Shown: positions 29,601 to 35,811 of the stretch, piece after piece | Layout of the letters: each line of letters begins with the position of its first letter | How positions within the stretch are numbered: the first letter of the stretch is position 1 | From: Nakamurella silvestris | Lineage (GTDB): Bacteria > Actinomycetota > Actinomycetes > Mycobacteriales > Nakamurellaceae | Assembly: GCA_003576535.1 (NCBI GenBank) | Contig: QXCQ01000150.1 | Span: forward strand, 1-54,056 | DNA: 54,056 nucleotides | Direction of reading: 5' to 3' | Program-made: the position numbers and the translations under genes | The notes under the pieces: generated by a model | Databases searched by the model: none | Told to the model about the DNA's origin: nothing | Seen by the model: only the letters and a program-made list of their open reading frames with translations

Positions 29601-29958
29601 GGGCGGCACCGTTGGCACCGCCGGAGGCGAGTTTCACCAGGTAGAAACCCAGCGGCGGGATGCTTCCCACCAGATCGACCTTGTTCGTCCAGGAGGTTCC
29701 GGACACCGAGGTGTACTGGATCGACCGACCGGTCAGGTCCACCGCCACAGCGCCCCGGTTGTAGAGCTCGACGTAGTCGTTGAGGTAGCTCGCTCCGGCA
29801 TTGCCGCCACCACCGTAGATCTCGCTGATCACCACATCGGAATTGAGGTCGACGGCCCGGGCCAGGCCCGGCATTCCCACCAGCACCCCCGCAACCACCC
29901 CTGAAACCACCACCGCCCCCGACATCGCGCCGGAGACCCTCCTGTGCCAACGTTTCAT
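26635..29958 (-). CDS. ExeM/NucH-type extracellular endonuclease with SLH-like C-terminus
   Basis: 1107 aa from ATG 29958 (AAGGA 7 nt upstream; ATGs at 29988 and 30009 fit less well). A Sec signal peptide (about 1-36, ending LARA) leads into a lamin-tail domain (about 40-150: VVISEIYGGGGNAG), an OB-fold-like region (about 220-360), and the endonuclease/exonuclease/phosphatase domain (about 493-820) with NVVALEEIEN, LLAGDYNSYSMED and SDHNPEIVG carrying the metal-binding and catalytic residues. An Ig-like segment (about 835-925) precedes three SLH-like repeats (about 926-1107) with paired cysteines. Predicted to degrade extracellular DNA at the cell wall. A CAAC-N17-CGTT element lies 50 nt upstream. 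Confidence 0.88.
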   Translation of the reverse strand: MKRWHRRVSGAMSGAVVVSGVVAGVLVGMPGLARAVDLNSDVVISEIYGGGGNAGASYLNDYVELYNRGAVAVDLTGRSIQYTSVSGTSWTNKVDLVGSIPPLGFYLVKLASGGANGAALPAAGVTGSINMAAGSGKVALVAGTAPLACGGDCDTAAGVVDFVGYGFATDYAGSGPTGTALTSSTSARRILAPFTNTGDNAADFVADAPSPGSGSPNPVLPACTGAATADTKSIAQIQGTGAASPLVGATVTTSGVVTAAYPDGGFKGLVIQTPGTGGDTGLANRVSSDGVFVYTGNVGVPASIGDHLQITGTVSEFNTLTEISLSALSKCRILPAAAAPIPVKVAFPGTDTDREKIESMLIQPGGKYTVSDVYTIGNYGELVLASGTTPLVQPTDQVDASDAAGLAAVAAQNAARKVILSDGASITAVAGPVPYTEPAHPARVGAAVTFNKPMVLDYRNDAWTFEPTSRVTSTTALTDRAVFANTRTAAPNDVGGNLKVASFNVLNYFRVVGTDLGCTSDFNTTDNCDARGAQTVADRDRQEGKIVAAINSLGANVVALEEIENSVKFPTIYAAPINRDYAVSKLVEALNAKAGAGTWKFVPSPAAADLPSVAEQDFIRTAFIYKPAGVAPVGISKVLADDPDFTNAREPLAQVFSDTQTGYQFRLIANHFKSKGGVGTGDNIDPIQGSFNGDRTRQANSMLDWAATLAGQDGVIDTLLAGDYNSYSMEDPAEAIVAAGYHDIAAEKAPGKSSYVYDGLYGSLDHIYASASINSRITGADLWQINSVEPVIAEYSRYTPYGAQVFEPNTPYRASDHNPEIVGLDTTIGKAAATVQLTEKPVRPVKPEITTLAISVTSQSADRTGQVTVEIAGGQTIGSGSVAADGHGTVKLFDPLPAGDYSLVAKYAGNDLTVAAESTPFALRVVFLDYETGPNLDAVQLLATQDIEDGLKEGSYFEPTAGLSRGNLSSWLYRMTHDGTVPAPCQQKPAGDVPVSHRFCGDIRWSYSQGLASVIGGTSQLFGPETVVTREQLVAALHQLVTGSASTPCNGASGPFPDVKVSAPTCSAIAWAKAEGLVAGGAHGGFYPTDPALREFGATVFYQHLTP

Positions 29959-30007
29959 GCCTGTATCCTTCGATCGGGATGAGGACATCGTGTCCCCACC
30001 CCGATCC

Positions 30008-30032
30008 AACGCCCCTCGTCGGGCGCGAGTTG
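30008..30032 (-). promoter_or_regulatory. ECF-type promoter of the 29958 nuclease gene
   Basis: On the minus strand CAACTC, 15 nt, CGTTGGATCG. The -10-like CGTT ends 50 nt before the start codon. It lies between the beta-amylase stop (30054) and the nuclease start, giving the nuclease its own promoter. One of nine CAAC-N17-CGTY elements in the window. Confidence 0.65.
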
Positions 30033-30053
30033 TTTCATATCAATGGAATTGCC

Positions 30054-31814
30054 CTATCCGCGGGAATCCTGGGGGCGGGTGGGGTACACGTGGGCATCCT
30101 TCGGCAAGAGGTAGATGTCCCCGGAGACACCGAGGTACTTCCGCTCCAGCAGGTCGGTCTGGGCCCCCGCGCCGAAGAAGCCCAAGGAGAAGGCAGTCGG
30201 TGTCGTCACGGTGGCCGACCACCACCGTTGGCCGTTGAACACCCCTTCGAAGGTCATCGGCAGGTTCGCCTCGAGACCGTTCCAGGTGTGGACCGAGAAC
30301 CCCGCCGCCGGAAAGGGTTCGGCGTAGTGGATGGTCAGCAGGGAGGCCGGCCGGAACTTCTGGATGAAGGCCGCGTACCGCTGCCGCCCCAGACCCGAAG
30401 CGACCTCGGAGATCCGCAGGGCCGTGAAACCCCGGTAGCTCGACCAGGTGAAGGCGTTCTCCACGTTGTCCCAGCCGGCGTCCCCGGTGACCCCGCCGGA
30501 CAGTGCATTCTCCCCCTTGATCGCCACCCCGAGGCTCTTGGCCTCGGCGGCCACCCAGAACACCAGCGCCTTGGCCTGCGAATAGGCCGGCCCCGATTCC
30601 TGGTTGTCCATCTCCAGGCAGGTGAAATGCAGTACCAGCCGGTGGGTCCCGCCATTGACGGCATTCGCCAGGCCGATCACCTTCGCGTACCCGTGGCCGG
30701 TGCTGTCCGCATCGAGATCCACGCTGGTCTGGATCAGGCCGGCGGCGACCTCGGCGGCGCGCGGGTAGGCCGGGTTGGTCATTGCCCAATGCACTCCGGG
30801 AATCTTGTAGCCGATGTTCGCACCGGGGAAAGCGGTGCCCAGGCCACCGAGAACCGCACCGATCATGGCCTTTCCGTGGTCGACCAGGGACTGGTTGTAC
30901 CAGTCGACGAAGTCACGACCGTACGGGATGCCCCGGTAGTCGCCCAGTGCGAAGAAACTGCCCGCATCCGACGGCGGGGTGATCTGGGCCGCTGTCGCGA
31001 GCTGGGTGCCCCAGGCGTTGTTCACCCCGGCGAGGGTGCCGTACCGCTGCAGTGCGAAGGCGCGGAAGGACTTGACGGCAAGGATCGAATACGACTGCAG
31101 GGCACCACGACTCGGATAGCCGGCACCGACGTCCTGACTGTTGTAGGACGGGTACCGCAGCTCTCCCGACGGACCGAGGGAGATGTTGATCTCCGGAACG
31201 ACCGAGGTGTACTGGGCCGCGAAGTGGTCCTTGAAGGCCTTGGCGACGTCGCTGTACTCGTTGAGCACCAAGGAATCCGCCCAGACCTGCACGGTCTCCT
31301 TCGACAGGTTGCCCTGCTCGCTCCGATACTTCAGGCCGTCCACCCCCAGGGTCGCGCCGTCGATCTTCTTGTTCGCGTACTTCGACCACAACCAGGACGG
31401 GAGCGGGATGTCGCAGGTGTCGCCGACATTGCCACCGCATTGATGGAAGGACAGGATCGGCACGACGGCCAGGGATTTCGCCGTGATGTGCGAGAACACC
31501 TGGTCGTAGTAGGACCAGTCGAAGACATTGTCCGACTTCTCGACCTTCCCCCACCAGACGTCGACGCTGACCCCGTTGACCCCGTACTCCTTGACCGACT
31601 CGAGCTGACTGTCGAAGGCGGCCCAGTCCGAGATCTCCAGCGGCGCCATGACGTTCGCGGAGAACTGGACCGGGGCCGGCGGACCGGCGCTTGCGGGCGT
31701 GGCCCCGAGCACGACCCCGGCCAGCACGGACACCGCCGCCGCTGTCGTTGCCGTCCACTTCCGGGCCCGCTCCCTCGCCGGCGACCTCTTGACCGATATC
31801 GACTGCACTGTCAT
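30054..31814 (-). CDS. secreted beta-amylase (GH14)
   Basis: 586 aa from ATG 31814. A twin-basic-rich start and hydrophobic core (about 18-40) end in TPASA, so the enzyme is exported. The GH14 barrel starts near residue 48 (QFSANVMAPLEI), with GVNGVSVDVWWGKVE and SFHQCGGNVGD, both hallmarks of beta-amylase. Catalytic acid Glu218 is in GPSGELRYPSY and the base Glu435 in KGENAL; the spacing is slightly longer than in Bacillus enzymes. It releases maltose from the non-reducing ends of starch or glycogen. The last 80-100 residues (FEGVFNGQRWWSATV) could be a starch-binding module but are too short to assign. No CAAC-N17-CGTY element was found upstream. Confidence 0.92.
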   Translation of the reverse strand: MTVQSISVKRSPARERARKWTATTAAAVSVLAGVVLGATPASAGPPAPVQFSANVMAPLEISDWAAFDSQLESVKEYGVNGVSVDVWWGKVEKSDNVFDWSYYDQVFSHITAKSLAVVPILSFHQCGGNVGDTCDIPLPSWLWSKYANKKIDGATLGVDGLKYRSEQGNLSKETVQVWADSLVLNEYSDVAKAFKDHFAAQYTSVVPEINISLGPSGELRYPSYNSQDVGAGYPSRGALQSYSILAVKSFRAFALQRYGTLAGVNNAWGTQLATAAQITPPSDAGSFFALGDYRGIPYGRDFVDWYNQSLVDHGKAMIGAVLGGLGTAFPGANIGYKIPGVHWAMTNPAYPRAAEVAAGLIQTSVDLDADSTGHGYAKVIGLANAVNGGTHRLVLHFTCLEMDNQESGPAYSQAKALVFWVAAEAKSLGVAIKGENALSGGVTGDAGWDNVENAFTWSSYRGFTALRISEVASGLGRQRYAAFIQKFRPASLLTIHYAEPFPAAGFSVHTWNGLEANLPMTFEGVFNGQRWWSATVTTPTAFSLGFFGAGAQTDLLERKYLGVSGDIYLLPKDAHVYPTRPQDSRG

Positions 31815-31873
31815 CACTCTCACAGACCTGGTGGGCACCGTTCTTCGGTGGCCGCTGACGGGGTGCGGGTCGC

Positions 31874-31913
31874 CCAGTGGGCTGCCGCCCTGCCGCGTAG
31901 TGCAGCCCACTGG
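31874..31913. promoter_or_regulatory. inverted repeat upstream of the beta-amylase gene
   Basis: CCAGTGGGCTGC (31874-31885) and its exact complement GCAGCCCACTGG (31902-31913), separated by 16 nt, 60-100 bp upstream of the amylase start. It may be a two-half-site operator (for a maltose/starch regulator) or a 5'-UTR hairpin. The rest of the 272-bp gap between 31815 and 32086 shows no gene. Confidence 0.5.
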
Positions 31914-32086
31914 ACCCCGCGGGTGTGAGGCACCGAACGCATCACACCCGCCTGGCCACCGCCGCGTACGCACCAGGCGTGAACGGCAGCCACGACGATC
32001 CGATTCAAACGAACCGTCCGTGGGTAAACGTCGGCCGATCCGGTGTTGTTGTCGGTCCGCCGGCTGTTTCCGCCCCGCGGCCGGGG

Positions 32087-32812
32087 TCAGACGGTGACGG
32101 TGCTCAGCACCGATCCGCCGACGTCACGTAGTTGCAGCCGGCAGAGGGAGGCGACAGGCACCGGGAAGGGCATCGACATCGTGACCTCCGACGGGACCGA
32201 CAACCAGGTCGCCGCCAACAGGTCCTCGCCGGCGCTGGTGCCGCACCACAGGGAAACGGTCTTCGGCGGTCCGGCAGCTGCTCCGACCGCGACGATCGAG
32301 CAGTCGACCCGGAGGATGCTGCCACCGTCCGCGCGGGCGAGACGCACCCGGATGGTGTTGCCACCGGTGCCGGGGAACACCCGGTCCACCGTCGGTTCGA
32401 CCTCTCCGGTCGCCGTCCGGTCGACCGTGGGATCCGGGGCGGGCCCAGGACCTGGCGCGGCAGCCACCGGTCCGGTCGGGTCGGACCTGCCGGTCGGATC
32501 ACTGAAGGCGATCACGGCACCGGTGGCCGCCACCAGGCCGAGACCGGTCAGGAGGTGCCGACGGGACAGGTGGACACCGGCGCGAGGGGGAAGCATCAGC
32601 GCGGTCGGCCTCGGGCCACGGACCGGCCGTGCAGGTTCCCGCAGCGCAGGTTCCGGCCAGGCTCGGTACAGGTGGGGAACCACCGTGGACAGTTCCCCCA
32701 GTTCCTCCGTGCACCGGTCGCAGTCCTGGAGGTGACGCTCGAAGTCCAGGGAATCCGCCGGTTCCAGGGCACAGAGGAGATACGCGGCGAGCTCGAAGCA
32801 GTCCGGACTCAC
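32087..32812 (-). CDS. zinc-finger anti-sigma factor
   Basis: 241 aa from GTG 32812, which overlaps the sigma-factor stop by 4 bp (GTGA). The N-terminal anti-sigma domain carries the zinc-binding His27-x3-Cys31-x2-Cys34 (HLQDCDRC) of the zf-HC2/ZAS class. One TM helix (about 92-112, LLTGLGLVAATGAVIAF) follows. A Pro/Thr linker and an extracytoplasmic beta-rich domain form the sensor part. It should sequester the sigma factor encoded immediately upstream until an envelope signal triggers release, typically by proteolysis. The 32812 start is preferred because it gives the canonical sigma/anti-sigma overlap. Confidence 0.88.
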   Translation of the reverse strand: MSPDCFELAAYLLCALEPADSLDFERHLQDCDRCTEELGELSTVVPHLYRAWPEPALREPARPVRGPRPTALMLPPRAGVHLSRRHLLTGLGLVAATGAVIAFSDPTGRSDPTGPVAAAPGPGPAPDPTVDRTATGEVEPTVDRVFPGTGGNTIRVRLARADGGSILRVDCSIVAVGAAAGPPKTVSLWCGTSAGEDLLAATWLSVPSEVTMSMPFPVPVASLCRLQLRDVGGSVLSTVTV

Positions 32813-33315
32813 AGGTCGACCCCTCGTTCGTCGAGGGCGGCCCGCAGTGCCCGCAGGCCGTAGAACAGTCGACTCTTGACCGTGCCGATCGGCAGCCCGA
32901 GTTGTCCGGCCAGCTCCGCCACGGTCAGCCCCCGGTAGTAACAGCCGACGACGGCCTCCCGGTGGGCCGGCGCGACGGATCGCAGGGCGTCGTTGAGGAG
33001 GGTGGCAGACAGCATCCGGTCGATCTCGTCGATCCGCACCGGGGCGTCCGGCACCATCGCGTACAGGGCCTCCGGACGGTGGCGGCGCGTTCGATAGCCG
33101 TCGATCAGGATGTTGCGGACCGTCGTCAGCAGCCATCCGCGAACCGAACCTCGTCCGTTGTCGAGCACCTCCGGCCGGTTCCACACCCGGACGAACGCTT
33201 CCTGGACCGCGTCCTCGGCGCGCCCCGAGTCCCCGTCGGACAGCCGGGTGGCATAGGCGCGGAGCACCTGTCCGTGCTCGAGGTGCAGCGCCCGCATCCG
33301 TTCCTCGTCGATCAC
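32809..33315 (-). CDS. ECF sigma factor paired with anti-sigma
   Basis: 168 aa from GTG 33315 (GGGGAG upstream). Sigma region 2 includes AEDAVQEAFVRVWNRPEVLDNGRGSVRGWLLTTVRNILID in content; region 4 includes HREAVVGCYYRGLTVAELAGQLGLPIGTVKSRL in content. It directs RNA polymerase to a dedicated promoter set when freed from the anti-sigma encoded after it. The upstream 96-aa gene carries a CAAC-N17-CGTT element, so this sigma may sit in the same transcript (139-bp gap) and may recognise that motif, in line with usual ECF autoregulation. It is only distantly related to the other three sigma factors here. Confidence 0.92.
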   Translation of the reverse strand: MIDEERMRALHLEHGQVLRAYATRLSDGDSGRAEDAVQEAFVRVWNRPEVLDNGRGSVRGWLLTTVRNILIDGYRTRRHRPEALYAMVPDAPVRIDEIDRMLSATLLNDALRSVAPAHREAVVGCYYRGLTVAELAGQLGLPIGTVKSRLFYGLRALRAALDERGVDL

Positions 33316-33454
33316 CGCGGCTCCCCGGTTCGTTCCGGCCTCGGTGACCGGTGCTCCCAGAACGCGGCAGGGACCGAATGTGTTGAGTCCGGTCCGACCG
33401 CTCGCGCGCCGCCTGCCACGGGCCGACCGGACACCCGGGATCGGAGCCCGGCGT

Positions 33455-33745
33455 TCACGCAGCGGGTCCCGGCCTCGGCTCCACCGCGAACCCGGCCACC
33501 TGCCGCGGGAATCTCGGAATCCCGTGCTCCCACCCCGCATCGGCCCAACCTGGTTGGGTCGGTGTCGCCCTGGTCCACGCATTCCAGGCCCGTTCGATCG
33601 AAACATGGCGGCGTCCCACCTTTGTCGTCACCCAGTAGGCGAACTCGGCGACGATGGCCTCGATCACCACCCCCTCGCGGGTCAGTGGCAACAGTGTCCG
33701 GAGATGGCCCTTCACCAGGTCCTCCGCTGCAGCACGGTTCAACAT
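33455..33745 (-). CDS. small helical protein of unknown function
   Basis: 96 aa from ATG 33745 with GAAGGGGA upstream. Mostly alpha-helical in its first 60 residues (MLNRAAAEDLVKGHLRTL onward), then a Trp/Pro-rich tail. No signal peptide or TM. I cannot assign a family with confidence; the helices recall small actinobacterial three-helix-bundle proteins. Its promoter region carries a CAAC-N17-CGTT element, and it precedes the sigma/anti-sigma pair in the same direction, so a role in that regulatory circuit is plausible. Confidence 0.6.
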   Translation of the reverse strand: MLNRAAAEDLVKGHLRTLLPLTREGVVIEAIVAEFAYWVTTKVGRRHVSIERAWNAWTRATPTQPGWADAGWEHGIPRFPRQVAGFAVEPRPGPAA

Positions 33746-33824
33746 CGCCGGTTCCCCTTCTTGATCGGCCGGACACCGCCCGGCGGGCCGGAGCATCAGT
33801 CCGACCGTCACACCTGTGCTAGAC

Positions 33825-33849
33825 AACGCCTCTCGAGCGCCCGGTGTTG
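33825..33849 (-). promoter_or_regulatory. ECF-type promoter upstream of the 96-aa gene and sigma/anti-sigma genes
   Basis: Minus strand: CAACAC, 15 nt, CGTTGTCTAG, ending 80 nt before the start at 33745. One of the nine CAAC-N17-CGTY elements. Confidence 0.7.
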
Positions 33850-33967
33850 CGTAGGGCCGGGCAGCTGCCGCTCCAGGCAAACACACGGTGATCAACATGC
33901 GACCAACCGTGATACGCACCCACGCGCGGGAACATGAAACTTACTGCCCTGTAGGTGATTTCCCGGC

Positions 33968-33986
33968 ACAAGTAAGGCTTACCTGA
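33968..33986. promoter_or_regulatory. DtxR/IdeR-type iron box candidate
   Basis: Reading leftward the 19-mer is TCAGGTAAGCCTTACTTGT; it agrees with the known box TTAGGTWAGSCTWACCTAA at 15 of 19 positions, including the whole GGTAAGCCT centre. It is 222 bp from the 33745 start and 233 bp from the 34219 start, so it could tie either unit to iron. Position relative to a transcription start is unknown. Confidence 0.5.
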
Positions 33987-34053
33987 TGTTGATCCATCTA
34001 CGAGTGACGAGGTCTGCACCGCAGGTCACAGCAAACTCCAAAGAGAAAGCCCT

Positions 34054-34079
34054 TTCACTCTTTGCGGTTATTGTCTAGA
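34054..34079 (+). promoter_or_regulatory. 26-nt element shared by two sigma-factor genes, copy 1
   Basis: Starts TTCACTCTTTG and ends GTTATTGTCTAGA; the copy at 46186-46211, reversed, matches 24 of 26 bases. Both point at a paralogous sigma gene, 140 and 128 nt ahead. Probably a promoter or a regulator site common to the two genes. Confidence 0.65.
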
Positions 34080-34218
34080 TGATTCGTCGATCCTAAAGTC
34101 GTCACCAGCCGCCCTGAGATGGCACGAGATACCCAGGACGCGGGAAATACGCATTCGGACCGCTACACCCGGTGATTCCCCGACTGATCCGCACCCTCCC
34201 TTCTCGAAAAGGCCCCCC

Positions 34219-34818
34219 ATGAAGATCAGGCGCCCCTCCCCGCTGCCGAAACCCGGCCAGGACCCAGCTCCCCGACCACAGGCCGGCTCCCAATCGGATG
34301 CCTCCTGCGCCCGTCCGGCGGATTTCGAGCGCTTCCTGGACGCCCATCTGACCGGCCTGCTCAAATACGCCCGGGTGCTGACGCACAACCGCGACGACGC
34401 ACACGATGCCGTCACCGATTGCCTGATCAAGGTCCAGCCGCAGTGGGCGCGCATCGCCACCCTCGAACAGCCGTTGGCCTATGTACGCAAAGTACTTGTC
34501 AACACGGTCATCTCAGATCATCGGAGGTGGTCCAAACGGATGATCTGTCTGACGGTCAGCGGTGAACTGCCCGAGGTCGAGGGTCAGGACCATTCCAGCG
34601 ACATCGATCACCTCGACCACCTGGGGCGTCTGCTGCTGACCTTGTCCTCCCGCCAACGGGCGATGATCGTCATGCGCTACTACCTTGACCTGACCGATGT
34701 CGAGATCGCCGCGCAGCTCGGATGTTCCCAGGCGACCGTTCGCGCCACCATCTGCCGGGCCCTCGGGTCGCTCCGCGCGGGCCGGTCGCAGGGCAGGCAA
34801 CAACTGGCCTTCGCCTGA
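34219..34818 (+). CDS. ECF sigma factor, SigE-family (TIGR02983-like), paralogue 1
   Basis: 199 aa from ATG 34219 (AAAAGG upstream). A Pro-rich 30-residue lead is followed by region 2 (DFERFLDAHLTGLLKYARVLT, then RDDAHDAVTDCLIKVQPQWARI and LAYVRKVLVNTVISDHRRW in content) and region 4 (RQRAMIVMRYYLDLTDVEIAAQL, then CSQATVRATICRALGSLR). This layout fits the actinobacterial SigE family of ECF sigmas, which often lack a classical anti-sigma. It is a clear paralogue of the sigmas at 44414 and 45438; the VMRYYL-L-D-EI-LxCS block is almost invariant among them. No anti-sigma gene adjoins. An iron box and the 26-nt element lie upstream. Confidence 0.92.
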   Translation: MKIRRPSPLPKPGQDPAPRPQAGSQSDASCARPADFERFLDAHLTGLLKYARVLTHNRDDAHDAVTDCLIKVQPQWARIATLEQPLAYVRKVLVNTVISDHRRWSKRMICLTVSGELPEVEGQDHSSDIDHLDHLGRLLLTLSSRQRAMIVMRYYLDLTDVEIAAQLGCSQATVRATICRALGSLRAGRSQGRQQLAFA

Positions 34819-34868
34819 GCGATGCCCGCTGGCGTGCGCGCCGCGGCTCGCGGAAAGCACCGCGACCA

Positions 34869-34893
34869 CAACAATTCCCCTTTCACCACCGTT
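34869..34893 (+). promoter_or_regulatory. ECF-type promoter of the 225-aa gene
   Basis: CAACAA, 15 nt, CGTTGAAGTG; the CGTT ends 81 nt before GTG 34974. Matches the full hexamer version of the shared motif. Confidence 0.75.
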
Positions 34894-34973
34894 GAAGTGT
34901 CGGTCGGCGTACGCCTGCCGGATGATCGCAGGTCGACCATCCACCACCGACGGCACCCACGAAGGAGTGAAAG

Positions 34974-35651
34974 GTGGTCATCTCCACCGACGAATGGTCG
35001 GAGCCGGACCTCACCGACGCCCGCCCCGCACCGGCCGACCCCTTGTCCGTCCTGTCCTCCCTGAGCGAGATCGACCGCACGGTCCTCCGGGCGATCGGGC
35101 GATCCACCGGCACCGGCACGGTTCTCGCGGCGGCGGATCGAAGTCGCACCACCCCCGTGGTCGCCCAGGTGCTCGAACCGATCCTGCATGATCTGTTCGG
35201 GAGCGGGCCGGGCGGAACCACGTCGTCAGCGGGGCCTCCACCACCTCCGACGTTCGCCCTCGTCCCGCTCGTGGAGCACCTCGCCGAGGACCCGGCCGGA
35301 CCGGAGCCGGAACCGCCGGGATCCGCACCGGTCCTGCTGCTCGAATGCACCGACCAGCCCGAATCGACCCAGGCTGCGGTCGATCAGCTGGGCCTGCTGT
35401 CCGCCCACGGCCATCACGACCTGGTCGCGACAGCCACCGTGGTCATCCATCGGGTCCACGGCACCGGCATCGCGGACGCTCCCCCGCACCTGTGGGAGTG
35501 GTTCACCCGTAACTGCGGCTACTGCGTCGTGGTGCCCCGGACCGATCACCCCGCCCCCCTGCCCGGCGGGTCGGCCCGGTGGAGCGAGATGGGCACGGGA
35601 ACAACCCTGGCCATCCTGGAAGCAGTGGCGTGGATTGCCCGGATGTGTTGA
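34974..35651 (+). CDS. hypothetical protein, 225 aa, member of the ECF-type promoter set
   Basis: 225 aa from GTG 34974 with GAAGGAG 6 nt upstream. Cytoplasmic by composition. Acidic, Pro/Gly-rich middle (about 80-115), then an alpha/beta half with APVLLLECTD and VATATVVIHRVHG strands and a Trp/Cys-rich segment (LWEWFTRNCGYCVVVPR). I recognise no family. Its first half (LSEIDRTVLRAIGRSTGTG) could be a small helical DNA- or protein-binding region. It lies between sigma paralogue 1 and the first RCC1 gene and carries its own shared-motif promoter, so it may be a regulator or assembly factor for the surface proteins downstream. Function not assigned. Confidence 0.75.
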   Translation: MVISTDEWSEPDLTDARPAPADPLSVLSSLSEIDRTVLRAIGRSTGTGTVLAAADRSRTTPVVAQVLEPILHDLFGSGPGGTTSSAGPPPPPTFALVPLVEHLAEDPAGPEPEPPGSAPVLLLECTDQPESTQAAVDQLGLLSAHGHHDLVATATVVIHRVHGTGIADAPPHLWEWFTRNCGYCVVVPRTDHPAPLPGGSARWSEMGTGTTLAILEAVAWIARMC

Positions 35652-35711
35652 CCGCGGTGGTCCTTCGCGGCCCGGACATTCCCTGCTCGACGGACGAACT
35701 CGCCACCAACA

Positions 35712-35736
35712 CAACAATTCCGCATCGAGCTGCGTT
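35712..35736 (+). promoter_or_regulatory. ECF-type promoter of RCC1-repeat gene 1
   Basis: CAACAA, 15 nt, CGTTGTATCG; the CGTT ends 76 nt before ATG 35812. Confidence 0.75.
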
Positions 35737-35811
35737 GTATCGGCAGCTGAGCCTGTCCACCCGCCAGGCCCACACCCTGCCCGCGACTTCCGCGAAACCA
35801 AGGAGCCCACC

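Larger units (their letters stand above)
33746..34218. other. 473-bp intergenic regulatory region
   Basis: No convincing gene. Contains, left to right: the leftward ECF-type element (33825-33849), a lone CGCGCGGGAAC resembling one terminus of the 70-bp palindromes (33923-33933), an iron-box-like 19-mer (33968-33986), an inverted repeat CAAAGAG/CTCTTTG (34039-34064) and the 26-nt element shared with the sigma gene at 46058 (34054-34079). This is by far the densest regulatory stretch in the window and lies between two divergent sigma-related units. Confidence 0.6.

Noticed and set aside
33923-33933. A fifth copy of the 70-bp palindrome
   Set aside because: Only one terminus (CGCGCGGGAAC) is present and no complementary partner lies 70 bp away; it may be chance or a remnant.
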